Assembly (NCBI RefSeq): GCF_000620645.1
Contig: NZ_KK211160.1
Location: 248,001-312,000, forward strand
Direction: 5' to 3'
From: Nocardioides sp. URHA0032
GTDB taxonomy: Bacteria; Actinomycetota; Actinomycetes; Propionibacteriales; Nocardioidaceae
Length of the DNA: 64,000 nucleotides
Shown: one piece after another, positions 17,717 to 26,705 of the stretch
How the letters are laid out: every line of letters begins with the position of its first letter
How positions within the stretch are numbered: the stretch's first letter is position 1
Made by a program: the position numbers and the translations under genes
Notes under the pieces: generated by a model
What the model was told of the DNA's origin: nothing
Database searches by the model: none
Seen by the model: the letters and a program-made list of their open reading frames with translations, nothing else

Positions 17717-19096
17717 GTGGCCGACACCGTCGCGAACTCCGCCCTGCTCGCGGTGACCGTGCACGGCCCGGCGGGCGTCGTGGACCTCGTGGTGCCGGCG
17801 GGCGCCGTCGCGGCCGACGTGGCGGCGGAGTACGCCCAGCAGACCCACGCCGGCGTCGTCCCCGACCTGCACACGCGCATCGGTACGCCGCTGGCAGGCG
17901 ACGTGCCCCTGTCCCGAGCGGGTGTCACGACCGGGGACCTGCTGGTGGCGACGACGGGAGCGCCGCGGCCGGCGAGCCGCCGGCGCGCGGCGACACACCG
18001 CTCCGCGGCCGGCACCGATCCGGCCGTGGGCCTGGCCGGCCTCTGGTTCCTGGTCGCCGCGCTGGCCGCCGGCCTCGCCGGCTGGTGTGCGACGGTGTCC
18101 GACGGCGGGCTGCGTACGGCGGCCCTGCTGACCCTGGTCGCGGGGGCGGTGATCGGCGTGCTGCCGGTGGGCCGGCTCGTGGAGCTCCGCGCGGTCGCAG
18201 CCCCTGCCTTCGGCGCGGCCGCGGCGTTCGCGCTGCTGTGGGACCCGCACCCCGTGCGGCTGCCGATGCTGCTCGGCGTCGCCGGCCTCGCGGCCGCCCT
18301 GGTGGCGGCCGTCGGCCGCGCCCTGGACGAGCGGTCGGAGGAGGCGCTCCGGGTCTGGATCGTCGGCGGCGCCGGGCTGTTCCTCCTCGCCGGCCTCTGC
18401 ACACTGGCCGGTGCCCCGCCCCGGCTCGCCTGGGCCCTGGTGCTGATGGCCGCGGTGCTGGCCGCCCGGTTCGTGCCCGGGCTGGCGGTCGACGTCCCGG
18501 ACCAGTACCTCATCGACCTCGAGCGGCTCGCGGTCACCGCGTGGTCCGCACGCGCGCAGCCGCCGGGCAAGCGGGGGCGCTCGGTCGTCCCGCTCGGGGC
18601 CGTCGCGGTCGTCGCGGGCCGGGCCACGCGGGTCGTCACCGCGGCGGCCGCCGCCGTGCTGGTGCTGGCCCTGGGCGCCGCGCCGCTGCTGCTGACGACC
18701 GCGACGTTGCCCGTGGACCGGGTCGGCGCGCGGCTGATGGTCTTCTTCGCCGGTGCCGCGCTGCTGCTCGCGGGACGGAGCTATCGCCACCGCGCGGCCC
18801 GCGCCGAGCTGCGGGCCGCGGGCATCGGCTGCTGGGTCGCGCTGGCCGTCCTGCTGGTGCGGCTGCTGGAGCCGAACGCCCTGCTGTGGATGGCGATCGG
18901 GTCGACCGCGCTGGCGATCCTGATGGTGGTCGTGGCGGTCGCGGTGGGTCGCGGCTGGCGGTCGGCGTGGTGGTCGCGGAGGGCCGAGGTGGCCGAAGGG
19001 CTGGCGGGTGCGTTCGCCCTCGCGTCGCTGGTCGTCGCGACCGGATGGTTCCGCCAGCTGTGGGAGATCGCGAGCCTGTGGGAACTGAGCTCTTGA
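17717..19096 (+). CDS. EccD-like ESX membrane protein, first copy
   Basis: A 459-residue protein with an N-terminal ubiquitin-like (YukD-type) domain (residues about 8-80) and roughly ten or eleven hydrophobic helices after residue 100. This is the EccD layout. It differs considerably from the second EccD at 19964, so it is not a recent duplicate. EccD forms dimers in mycobacterial ESX complexes, so two different EccDs could form a heterodimer. The GTG at 17717 follows a GGGGAGGG sequence. It could instead fill the place of the missing EccE, but its ubiquitin-like domain argues for EccD. Confidence 0.8.
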   Translation: MADTVANSALLAVTVHGPAGVVDLVVPAGAVAADVAAEYAQQTHAGVVPDLHTRIGTPLAGDVPLSRAGVTTGDLLVATTGAPRPASRRRAATHRSAAGTDPAVGLAGLWFLVAALAAGLAGWCATVSDGGLRTAALLTLVAGAVIGVLPVGRLVELRAVAAPAFGAAAAFALLWDPHPVRLPMLLGVAGLAAALVAAVGRALDERSEEALRVWIVGGAGLFLLAGLCTLAGAPPRLAWALVLMAAVLAARFVPGLAVDVPDQYLIDLERLAVTAWSARAQPPGKRGRSVVPLGAVAVVAGRATRVVTAAAAAVLVLALGAAPLLLTTATLPVDRVGARLMVFFAGAALLLAGRSYRHRAARAELRAAGIGCWVALAVLLVRLLEPNALLWMAIGSTALAILMVVVAVAVGRGWRSAWWSRRAEVAEGLAGAFALASLVVATGWFRQLWEIASLWELSS

Positions 19097-19222
19097 GGTT
19101 TAGGTCACAGGGCCCCGGGTAATCGCAGGTGGTCCGGCTCGGGGGACACCTTGCCGGATCGCCATACAGCACACGAGATTCTCGAGCGGCGACAGGCCGC
19201 CACGGGGGAAGGAGTTGGCGAC

Positions 19223-19543
19223 ATGTCGCAAGGCGCACCGGAGATGGGACAGGGCGAACGCACACTCACCCGAGCCGCAGGGCTCGTGGCGGATGCCAAG
19301 TCCGACTTCGACTCGATGAGCCGCACCCTCGATGGCCAGATCCAGGGCCTCCAGGGCAAGTGGGCCGGAGCCGGCGGGAGCGCGTTCTTCGCGCTGCACC
19401 AGGCCTGGACCGAGAAGCAGACCGTGATCACGAACGCGCTCAACGAGTTCGAGGCGTCGCTGACGTCCACCGAGCGGGACAACATGAGCACCGACGAGAC
19501 CCAGTCCTCGTCCTACAACCGCTTTGCCGGCCGGCTCGGCTGA
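19223..19543 (+). CDS. WXG100 protein (EsxB/EsxA-like), first of tandem pair
   Basis: A 106-residue ESX substrate with W47-A-G49 between two helices. The ATG at 19223 has AAGGAG 8 bases upstream. It lies 42 bases before the second WXG100 gene, and the two probably form the usual antiparallel heterodimer exported by the EccC motor. No C-terminal YxxxD/E signal is visible in this partner. Confidence 0.9.
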   Translation: MSQGAPEMGQGERTLTRAAGLVADAKSDFDSMSRTLDGQIQGLQGKWAGAGGSAFFALHQAWTEKQTVITNALNEFEASLTSTERDNMSTDETQSSSYNRFAGRLG

Positions 19544-19585
19544 CGCGAAGCGTCACGACCTACTCGGGAACAAGGAGTGACAGAG

Positions 19586-19882
19586 ATGAGCCTCGACGGA
19601 CTTCGCGTCAACCACGCGGGCCTGGACACGGCGGCCGAGGACCTCGGCCGCACCGTCAAGCAGATCGATGACCGCCTCAACCGTCTGGAGTCCGAGCTGG
19701 CGCCGCTGCGCAGCGACTGGACCGGTAACGCCCAGCAGGCGTACCAGACCGCGAAGGCGAAGTGGGACGCCGCGATGCAGGAGATGAAGACGCTCCTCGC
19801 GGAGACGGGCACCACGGTCTCGCAGTCGAACCAGGAGTACATGGCCGCCGACCAGCGCGGCGCCGCGTCGTTCGACATCTGA
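19586..19882 (+). CDS. WXG100 protein with YxxxD export signal, second of tandem pair
   Basis: A 98-residue ESX substrate. W45-T-G47 marks the helix turn, and the C-terminal tail has Y86-M-A-A-D90, matching the YxxxD/E general secretion signal of ESX substrates. It is therefore the CFP-10/EsxB-like member expected to dock on EccC. ATG at 19586 was chosen over GTG at 19577 because AAGGAG sits 8 bases upstream of it. Confidence 0.9.
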   Translation: MSLDGLRVNHAGLDTAAEDLGRTVKQIDDRLNRLESELAPLRSDWTGNAQQAYQTAKAKWDAAMQEMKTLLAETGTTVSQSNQEYMAADQRGAASFDI

Positions 19883-19963
19883 CGCAGCCAGGCATCCGGG
19901 GGGTCGGCGCGCGGGCGCCGGCCCCTTTCGTGATCGGTGGAGCGCGACCTGAAGGGGGATGGC

Positions 19964-21313
19964 ATGACCCAGGCGCCGGTGCAGTCGGGGCTGATCCGGC
20001 TGACCGTGGCATCCGGCACCCGCCGGGTCGACCTGGTCCTGCCCGGAGCCGTGCCCGTCGCCGAGCTCGTGCCCGAGCTGGCTCGCAGCGTCGGGCTCCT
20101 GGACCCGGGCACGGTGTACGGCGGCTACCGGCTCGTCACCGCCGAGGGCCGCCAGCTCGCGACCGATGCCGGCCTGATCCTCCAGGGAGTCGAGGACGGC
20201 AGCCTGATCACCGTCGCCGCCCGCGTCGACGACCGGCCGCCGCGCGTGTACGACGACGTCGTCGAGGCGATGACCGACGTGGTCGAGCACGACCTCACGC
20301 CGTGGCAGCCGGCCAGCGGTCGCCGTACCGCCCTCACCGCCGCGGGCATGCTGATGGCGCTCGGCGCCGTCGCCCTGCTCATCCAGCGCGGCTCGCTGCT
20401 CGCCGGGGTGGCCGCCGCGGTGGTCGCCGCGGCCCTCGTCACCGGCGCGATCGTGCTGTCCCGCGCGCAGCGCGACGCCGAGGCGGCGGTCGCCGTCGCG
20501 TGGATGGCGTCGTTGTACGCCGCGGTCGCCGGGCTGATGCTGGTGACCGACGAGCCGTTCTTCGGACTGCCGGTCGCCGTCGCGGGCGGCGGTGCCATGG
20601 TGGCCGGGTTCGCGTGCCTGCTCGGGCTCGGCGAGGGTCGCGCCCTGGTCATCCCGCCGGTCGTCGTGGGCGCGATCTTCCTCGCCACCGGACTCGTCAT
20701 GCAGGCCGCGGAGTTCGACCCGGCCGTGGTCCTCACCATCGTGCTGGTGCTCGTGGTGATCGCGGGGAGCCTGCTGCCGTGGCTGGCACTCGGCGCGACC
20801 AGCACGTCGGTCGACCAGCTCTACAGCACCGCCGACATCACCGCCGAGCCCCGGCCGGTCGACCCGGACCGGGTGAGCGCCGACGCGAAGGTGGCCCACG
20901 AGATCCTGGTCTCGGTCTCAGGGACCGTCGGCCTCCTGCTCGCGCTGATCGCCCCGCTCGCCGTCTCGCTCGGCCTCGCCGGCGCCGTCCTAGGCGTCCT
21001 CTGCTGCCTGGTGGTGATGCTGCGGACCCGCCAGTACCGCACCCGCTCCGAGGTCCTCGTCGGCCTGGTCTCCGGCATCGTCGGGCTGCTCTCGGTCGGC
21101 GTCTCGACACTCTGGCTGCACCCGGACTGGCGACCGACCGTGGCGGTCGTGCTCGCCGCGAGCGGCGCCGTGCTGCTCGCCGTGACCATGCTCCCGAGCG
21201 CACCGTCCGTGCGTCGCGGCCGGCTCGGCGACGTCGCCGAGTCCCTGGCACTGCTGCTCCTGCTGCCGACCCTGGTCATCGCGGTCGGCGTGTTCGCCGC
21301 CATCCGGGGCTGA
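19964..21313 (+). CDS. eccD: Type VII secretion integral membrane protein EccD, second copy
   Basis: A 449-residue protein with an N-terminal ubiquitin-like domain (residues about 8-90, including LIRLTVASG) and about eleven transmembrane helices from residue 125 on. This is the canonical EccD layout, the core of the ESX inner-membrane channel. ATG at 19964 is preceded by GAAGGGGG. The eccB gene follows after 5 bases, so eccD-eccB-mycP form one operon. Confidence 0.9.
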   Translation: MTQAPVQSGLIRLTVASGTRRVDLVLPGAVPVAELVPELARSVGLLDPGTVYGGYRLVTAEGRQLATDAGLILQGVEDGSLITVAARVDDRPPRVYDDVVEAMTDVVEHDLTPWQPASGRRTALTAAGMLMALGAVALLIQRGSLLAGVAAAVVAAALVTGAIVLSRAQRDAEAAVAVAWMASLYAAVAGLMLVTDEPFFGLPVAVAGGGAMVAGFACLLGLGEGRALVIPPVVVGAIFLATGLVMQAAEFDPAVVLTIVLVLVVIAGSLLPWLALGATSTSVDQLYSTADITAEPRPVDPDRVSADAKVAHEILVSVSGTVGLLLALIAPLAVSLGLAGAVLGVLCCLVVMLRTRQYRTRSEVLVGLVSGIVGLLSVGVSTLWLHPDWRPTVAVVLAASGAVLLAVTMLPSAPSVRRGRLGDVAESLALLLLLPTLVIAVGVFAAIRG

Positions 21314-21318
21314 GCGCC

Positions 21319-22734
21319 GTGGCCACGAAGAAGGACCTGGTCGAGGCGTACTCGTTCAGCCGGCGCCGGCTGGTCACGGCCTTCGTCTCCGGCGCCCCCG
21401 GCGGCCGGGAGGTCGAGCCCGCGCGACCCGGCCGGACCATCGTCGGCGGCATCGCGCTCGCCGTCCTGGTCGCCGCCGGCGCCGCGATCGCCGGCGTCTT
21501 CGCGCCCCGCACCCCCGACGACTGGAACCAGCCGGGGCTGGTCATCTCCAAGGAGACCGGCGCGGCGTACGTCATCCTCGAGTCCGACCCGGACGAGCTG
21601 CGGCCCGTCATCAACACCACCTCCGCGAAGCTGATCCTCGGCGAGGACTCGGAGCCGACGCTGATCTCCCAGGACACCATCGACGACCAGCGGATCGGCG
21701 ACGACATCGGCATCTTCGGGGCGCCGGCGAGCGTGCCGACCGCCTCGCTCCTCATCAGCAGCGGCTGGACCGCCTGCACCGGTGACGACCGCGGCATCGC
21801 CGTACGCGTCGCCGACCAGCCCGACGTCACCGCAGCCACCGGGCAGGGGGTCACGGTCACCAGCCACGGACAGCTGTTCGTCGTCGCGACCGGGGCGGAC
21901 GGCAGCGGCCACCTCTTCCCGGTCCCGCGGCAGAGGGCGCCGGGCATCGACCAGACCGACGTGCTGCTGTCGCAGGTGCAGATGCCCGACCACACGAACG
22001 CCGTGCACGTGCCGCGCCAGTGGCTGACCCTCTTCCCGGTCGCTGCGCCGCTGGACTGGAGCTCGTTCGACCTCGACCGCTTCGGCGAGGCCCCGGAGGA
22101 GCGGCTGCCCGGTGACGCGGCGGCCGCGAACGTCGGCGACCTGCTGGAGACCAGCGACGGCGACCGCCTCCTCGTCGCCTACGACGGGCCGGTCCCGCTG
22201 ACCGACTTCGCGGCCTACGTCTACGCCAACATCGTCCTCCCGGACCAGCGGCTCGCGAAGGTGGTCGACGTCGACCGGGCGCCCAGCGTCGGGTTCGGCG
22301 ACGACGGGTTCCTGCGCGACACGGGCTGGCCCGCCGAGCCCCCCGAGCCGCTCAGCACCGACCCCTGCGTGCAGCTGACCGCGGCCCACGGCCAGGCACC
22401 GGTCGCGCAGCTGGTCGGCCCCGGCGAGGACTCGGCCGTGTCCGCCGACGTCCCCGAGGGAGTGCCCGACCCGCTCGTCGACCCGGGACGCGGCGCCTAC
22501 GTGCTCTCGGGTGGCTGGTCCGGCCAGGCCGCCGGCGCGACGCCGTACCTCATCGACGCGAAGGGCCGCGCCGACCCGCTGGTCGGGGCCGGTGCCGCCA
22601 CGCAGCTGGGGTACGCCGGCGTCGAGGCCCCGGTCGTGCCGGACAGCTGGGTCGAGCTGTTCCGGTGCGGCGTGCAGCTCTCGCAGGAGCGGGCGCTCCA
22701 GGAGCCGAGCGACAAGGACTCGACGTGCGCCTGA
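21319..22734 (+). CDS. eccB: Type VII secretion protein EccB
   Basis: A 471-residue bitopic protein. Its N-terminal segment contains ATKKDLVEAYSFSRRRLVTAF, the EccB opening that binds the inside of the membrane complex, followed by one transmembrane helix (about 45-65) and a large extracytoplasmic domain of repeats with a Cys pair. EccB links the inner-membrane complex to the periplasmic side and to the mycosin protease. The start is GTG. Its 3' end overlaps mycP by 10 bases. Confidence 0.92.
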   Translation: MATKKDLVEAYSFSRRRLVTAFVSGAPGGREVEPARPGRTIVGGIALAVLVAAGAAIAGVFAPRTPDDWNQPGLVISKETGAAYVILESDPDELRPVINTTSAKLILGEDSEPTLISQDTIDDQRIGDDIGIFGAPASVPTASLLISSGWTACTGDDRGIAVRVADQPDVTAATGQGVTVTSHGQLFVVATGADGSGHLFPVPRQRAPGIDQTDVLLSQVQMPDHTNAVHVPRQWLTLFPVAAPLDWSSFDLDRFGEAPEERLPGDAAAANVGDLLETSDGDRLLVAYDGPVPLTDFAAYVYANIVLPDQRLAKVVDVDRAPSVGFGDDGFLRDTGWPAEPPEPLSTDPCVQLTAAHGQAPVAQLVGPGEDSAVSADVPEGVPDPLVDPGRGAYVLSGGWSGQAAGATPYLIDAKGRADPLVGAGAATQLGYAGVEAPVVPDSWVELFRCGVQLSQERALQEPSDKDSTCA

Positions 22735-23945
22735 CCGTCGTCGTACTCGGCGCAGCCACCGGCCTCAGCCTGCTGGTGGCGGCACCCGCGGTCGCCGACG
22801 ACAACCCGCTCTGCTCCTCGGTGCAGGCCACCAGCCCGCCCGGCACCGTCACCCTGGAGAACGCGCCGTTCGGGCAGCTGGGGATCCACCGGACGCAGGT
22901 GCTCGTGGCCCACGACGCGCCGAAGGACCGGCCGGTCCGGGTGGCGGTGCTCGACTCGGGCGTCGACGACGCGAGGATCCCGGTGGCGGAGCGCCACTCG
23001 GTCACCGGTCGGACCGCGGTCACCTACTACCACGGCACCGCCGTGGCCGGGCTGATCGCGGGGCCGCTGGGCATCGCGCCGGACGCGGACGTCGTGGACG
23101 TGCGGGTCTACGACGACGAGGACGGGGACCGAGGCGCGCAGGTCGAGCCCGATGCGCTCGCGGACGGCCTGGACTGGGTCGCGGCGAACGCCGGCCGCCT
23201 GAACATCAAGGTCGCGAACGTCTCGCTCGCGGTCGACCCCTCGGACCGACTGGAGCGCGCGGTCCGCAGGGTCCGCGCCGCCGGGGTGGTGCTGGTCGCG
23301 GCCTCGGGCAACCGGCCGCAACAGGGCGAGGCCTTCGACGACCGGTTCTCCGACGACCAGGCCTCGCCCGACGAGGACGCGGCCGGCGTCCTGTACCCGA
23401 CCAGCTACCCGGGCGTCGTCAGCGCCTCCTCGACGGCCGACGGCGCGGTCGGGACAGACGTGACGCAATACGTCCTGCAGAACAGCCACACCACCGTCGC
23501 CGTACCGACGTACGACGCGGTGTCCGTAGGCCTCGACCACCGGCCGTGCGTGCTCGAGCCGCCGGCGACGTCCTGGGCCGCCGCCGAGGTGAGCGGCGTG
23601 CTGGCGCTGGTGGCGCAGCTGTACCCGCACGACACCGACCAGCAGCTCGTCGCCCGGCTGGTCGAGACAGCGAACGGCACCCCCGACGACCCCACGCCGC
23701 TGATCGGCGCCGGCGTGGTGCAGCCCTACGAGGCGCTCACGCGCCCGCTCGACCCGTCGCGGTCGGGGAAGGTCGAGCGGCCGCTCGCCGAGGATCCGGA
23801 GTCCGCCCCGGCCGCGGCGCCCCAGCCGGCGACGGACCTGCTCGCGGACACCCGCGACGACGCGGTCTGGTGGGGGCTGATCGGCGGCGGCGTGCTGGTG
23901 GTGGCGCTGCTGCTGCGCCCGGTCATCGCGCGTAGGCGCCCGTAG
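22725..23945 (+). CDS. mycP: Type VII secretion mycosin, subtilisin-like protease MycP
   Basis: A 406-residue secreted serine protease of family S8. A signal peptide occupies residues 1 to about 24. The catalytic triad is D77 (VLDSG), H103 (YYHGTAVAGL) and S283 (PATSWAAA). A C-terminal transmembrane helix (about 380-400) anchors it, as in other mycosins. Mycosins stabilise the ESX complex and process substrates. The start is GTG inside the end of eccB, and it is the last gene of the ESX operon. Confidence 0.93.
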   Translation: MRLTVVVLGAATGLSLLVAAPAVADDNPLCSSVQATSPPGTVTLENAPFGQLGIHRTQVLVAHDAPKDRPVRVAVLDSGVDDARIPVAERHSVTGRTAVTYYHGTAVAGLIAGPLGIAPDADVVDVRVYDDEDGDRGAQVEPDALADGLDWVAANAGRLNIKVANVSLAVDPSDRLERAVRRVRAAGVVLVAASGNRPQQGEAFDDRFSDDQASPDEDAAGVLYPTSYPGVVSASSTADGAVGTDVTQYVLQNSHTTVAVPTYDAVSVGLDHRPCVLEPPATSWAAAEVSGVLALVAQLYPHDTDQQLVARLVETANGTPDDPTPLIGAGVVQPYEALTRPLDPSRSGKVERPLAEDPESAPAAAPQPATDLLADTRDDAVWWGLIGGGVLVVALLLRPVIARRRP

Positions 23946-23991
23946 CCCAGGTCCGCCGGCAGCGTGGCCGAGCTCCGCCCGGCGGTCGCCG

Positions 23992-24016
23992 GGCGCCGCA
24001 CGACACGTGCGGCGCC
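23992..24016. terminator. Terminator hairpin between mycP and tRNA-Ser
   Basis: GGCGCCGCAC (23992-24001) pairs with GTGCGGCGCC (24007-24016) around a 5-base loop. It can end transcription of mycP from the left and of tRNA-Ser from the right. Confidence 0.6.
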
Positions 24017-24023
24017 GGGTGAG

Positions 24024-24111
24024 TGGCGGAGGTAGGGGGATTCGAACCCCCGAGGGCGTTAACCCAACCCGCTTTCCAAGCGAGCGCCATAGGCCACTAG
24101 GCGATACCTCC
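24024..24111 (-). tRNA. tRNA-Ser(GGA)
   Basis: An 88-nucleotide tRNA on the minus strand with an encoded CCA end (24024-24026). The acceptor stem is GGAGGTA/TACCTCC with discriminator G. The anticodon loop CTTGGAAAG gives anticodon GGA, reading UCC and UCU serine codons. A long variable arm (GTTGGGTTAACGCCC region) is typical of tRNA-Ser. The T loop GTTCGAATC is intact. Confidence 0.97.
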
Positions 24112-24164
24112 GCGGAGGAGGCTACCGGTCCGGCTTCGGGGCCGCGAAATCGGCCGGCGCCGCT

Positions 24165-24194
24165 TTGGAGCGTGGAACGCGGCTCACCTACACT
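24165..24194 (+). promoter_or_regulatory. Promoter of the 4.5S RNA gene
   Basis: TTGGAG (24165-24170) and TACACT (24189-24194) are separated by 18 bases and end about 7 bases before the start of the RNA stem, as expected for a housekeeping sigma promoter of a stable RNA. Confidence 0.6.
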
Positions 24195-24200
24195 CGTCCG

Positions 24201-24291
24201 CAACCCCCCGTGTGGCGGCACCTCGCCCAACTCCCCCAGGGCCGGAAGGCAGCAAGGGCAAGCGAGCTCTGTCGGGTGCGCGGGGGGCCTT
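24201..24291 (+). ncRNA. ffs: Signal recognition particle RNA (4.5S-type, small bacterial)
   Basis: The sequence folds as one long hairpin. A CCCCCCG stretch near 24204-24210 pairs with CGGGGGG near 24281-24287. The tip carries the conserved domain IV with the GGAA tetraloop and the AGCAAGG internal loop (24242-24260), where Ffh binds. A short T run follows. Its place just upstream of dnaX is the common actinobacterial arrangement. Ends are approximate to a few bases. Confidence 0.93.
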
Positions 24292-24360
24292 TTCATGTCC
24301 GGCCCACGCCCACCCGCTGCCGCGCTACCGGCTGTCGGAGCAGGTGGTTAGGGTTCATGC

Positions 24361-26307
24361 GTGGAGTCACCCCTCGCGCTGTACCGCCGCTACCGGCCGG
24401 AGACGTTCGCCGAGGTCATCGGCCAGGACCACGTCACCTCGCCGCTGCGCGCCGCGCTCGCGAACAACCGGGTCAACCACGCCTACCTCTTCTCGGGGCC
24501 GCGCGGCTGCGGCAAGACCACCAGTGCCCGGATCCTGGCCCGCGCGCTGAACTGCGAGCAGGCGCCGATCGCGGACCCCTGCGGCGAGTGCGACAGCTGC
24601 CACGACCTGGCCCGCGGCGGGCCGGGCTCGATCGACGTGATCGAGATCGACGCGGCCTCGCACGGTGGCGTCGACGACGCGCGGGACCTGCGCGAGAAGG
24701 CGTTCTTCGCGCCGGTGCGCAGCAAGTACAAGGTCTACATCATCGACGAGGCCCACATGGTCACCACGCAGGGCTTCAACGCCCTGCTCAAGCTCGTCGA
24801 GGAGCCGCCCCCGCACCTGCGGTTCATCTTCGCCACCACCGAGCCCGACAAGGTGCTGCCGACCATCCGGTCCCGCACGCACCACTACCCGTTCCGGCTG
24901 ATCCCGCCGCGGCTGCTGTCGTCGTACCTCTCCGAGCTGTGCGAGAAGGAGGGCGTCGCGATCGAGCCGGCCGCGGTGCCGCTGGTCGTGCGCGCCGGCG
25001 CCGGCTCGGCCCGCGACACCCTCTCCGTGCTCGACCAGCTGCTCGGCGGCGCCGGTCCCGACGGGGTGACGCACGAGCTGGCGACGGGCCTGCTCGGCTA
25101 CACGCCGGACACCCTCCTGGACGAGGTCGTGGACGCGTTCGCGGCCGGTGACGGCGCGGCCGTCTTCGGGGTCGTCGACAAGGTGATCGAGACCGGCCAG
25201 GACCCGCGGCGCTTCACCGAGGACCTGCTGCGCCGGCTGCGCGACCTGGTCATCGTCGCCGCCGTCCCCGACGCGCCCGCCACCGGGCTGATCGACGTGT
25301 CCGAGGACCAGGGCGAGCGGCTCGTCGCCCAGGCCGCCCGGTTCGGTGCCGCCGAGCTCAGCCGCGCCGCCGACATCGCCGCCACCGGCCTGACCGAGAT
25401 GCGCGGTGCCACCGCACCCCGGATGCTGCTCGAGCTGCTGTGCGCACGGATCCTGCTCCCGGGAGCGGACCACGCCACCGACGGCGTGCTCGCTCGGCTG
25501 GACCGGCTCGAGAAGCGGCTGACGATCACTGGTACGCCGACCCCCGCAGCCGCCACGCCGCCGGCGCCGCCCGCGCAGGACCGACCGGCCCCGCCGCCGG
25601 CCCGGCCGCCCGCACCGGAGCCGGAGCCCGAGCCCGTGGTGCCGGCGCAGGCAGCCGTCCCGGCGCCCGACCCCGAGCCTGAGCCTGAGCCCGCCCCGGA
25701 GCCCACACCCGCCCCCGAACCGGAGCCCGCCGCGCGGGCGGGCAGCCTCAGTCTGGTCGACGTACGCCGGCTCTGGCCCGACATCGTCGACGCGACCAAG
25801 ATGCGCCGCCGGCTGGCCTGGATGCACCTCACCCAGAACTGCCAGGTCGTCGCGGTCGACGCCACCACGCTCACGCTCGGTTTCGCGAACGCCGGCGCCC
25901 GCGACTCGTTCGTGAGCGGCGGCTGCGACGAGGTGCTGCACCAGGCCGCGATCGACGTGGTCGGCGCCGCCTGGAAGATCGAGACGATCGTCGACCCGGG
26001 CGCCCAGCCCGAGGGCACGCCGACGGTCACCCGGTCCGCCGTGCCCGAGCCGGAGGCGGAGTCCGCCCCGCAGCCCGCACCCGTGAAGGAGCAGCCGTCG
26101 CCCGACGCGAGCGCGGCCGCCCGCGACGCGATCCAGCAGACCCGGACGGCCGACGAGCAGAAGGCCGAGGCCGGCCCCGACTGGGCGGCGGCGGACGCCG
26201 ACGCCCACCCCGACGACCTCGACGCCGAGCACCAGGGCATGAGCACGGCGGAGCTCCTCCAACGCGAGCTCGGCGCCCAGGTGATCGAGGAGATCCGCAA
26301 CCCGTGA
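24361..26307 (+). CDS. dnaX: DNA polymerase III subunit gamma/tau
   Basis: A 648-residue clamp-loader ATPase. Walker A GPRGCGKT is at residues 46-53, four zinc-binding cysteines at 65, 74, 77 and 80, and DEAH at about 130-133. A proline-rich low-complexity linker (about 393-455, alternating Pro-Glu/Pro-Ala) joins a C-terminal domain that in tau binds the polymerase. I see no A-rich slippery site, so only the full-length form is expected. The GTG start at 24361 matches the conserved opening LALYRRYRPETF. Confidence 0.96.
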   Translation: MESPLALYRRYRPETFAEVIGQDHVTSPLRAALANNRVNHAYLFSGPRGCGKTTSARILARALNCEQAPIADPCGECDSCHDLARGGPGSIDVIEIDAASHGGVDDARDLREKAFFAPVRSKYKVYIIDEAHMVTTQGFNALLKLVEEPPPHLRFIFATTEPDKVLPTIRSRTHHYPFRLIPPRLLSSYLSELCEKEGVAIEPAAVPLVVRAGAGSARDTLSVLDQLLGGAGPDGVTHELATGLLGYTPDTLLDEVVDAFAAGDGAAVFGVVDKVIETGQDPRRFTEDLLRRLRDLVIVAAVPDAPATGLIDVSEDQGERLVAQAARFGAAELSRAADIAATGLTEMRGATAPRMLLELLCARILLPGADHATDGVLARLDRLEKRLTITGTPTPAAATPPAPPAQDRPAPPPARPPAPEPEPEPVVPAQAAVPAPDPEPEPEPAPEPTPAPEPEPAARAGSLSLVDVRRLWPDIVDATKMRRRLAWMHLTQNCQVVAVDATTLTLGFANAGARDSFVSGGCDEVLHQAAIDVVGAAWKIETIVDPGAQPEGTPTVTRSAVPEPEAESAPQPAPVKEQPSPDASAAARDAIQQTRTADEQKAEAGPDWAAADADAHPDDLDAEHQGMSTAELLQRELGAQVIEEIRNP

Positions 26308-26323
26308 AAGGTGTGACCACCCC

Positions 26324-26698
26324 ATGAGCCAGAACCCCTTCGAGGCCCTCGGCGGCGGAGGCTTCGACATGAACGCCCTGCTCCAGCAGGCCCAGCAGAT
26401 GCAGGAGCAGCTCCAGGCCGCGCAGGAGCGGCTGGCCGACACGGTCGTCGACGGCACCGTCGCGGGTGGCGCGGTCACCGTGAAGGTCAGCGGCGTCGGC
26501 GAGCTGGTCGGCGTCGAGATCAGGGCGGGCGGCTTCGACGGCAGCGACCCCGACGACCTCGCGGACCTCGGCGACATGATCGTGGCGGCGTACCGCGACG
26601 CGAAGGCCCAGGCCGACGCACTCGCCGGTGAGGCGCTCGGCCCGCTGGCCGGTGGCGCAGAGGGGCTGCCCGGCATGCCCGGCCAGCTGGGCTTCTAG
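26324..26698 (+). CDS. YbaB/EbfC nucleoid-associated protein
   Basis: A 124-residue protein. The first half is a glutamine-rich helix (QQAQQMQEQLQAAQERL) and the second a beta-rich DNA-binding domain, the YbaB fold. These dimers bind DNA and are almost always encoded between dnaX and recR, as here. The Gly-rich C-terminal tail is typical of actinobacterial members. It starts 16 bases after dnaX. Confidence 0.93.
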   Translation: MSQNPFEALGGGGFDMNALLQQAQQMQEQLQAAQERLADTVVDGTVAGGAVTVKVSGVGELVGVEIRAGGFDGSDPDDLADLGDMIVAAYRDAKAQADALAGEALGPLAGGAEGLPGMPGQLGF

Positions 26699-26705
26699 GA
26701 CCGCC

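Noticed and set aside
24361..26307. Programmed frameshift making a short gamma subunit of dnaX
   Set aside because: No A-rich slippery heptamer followed by a stem is visible; the GC-rich gene reads straight through.
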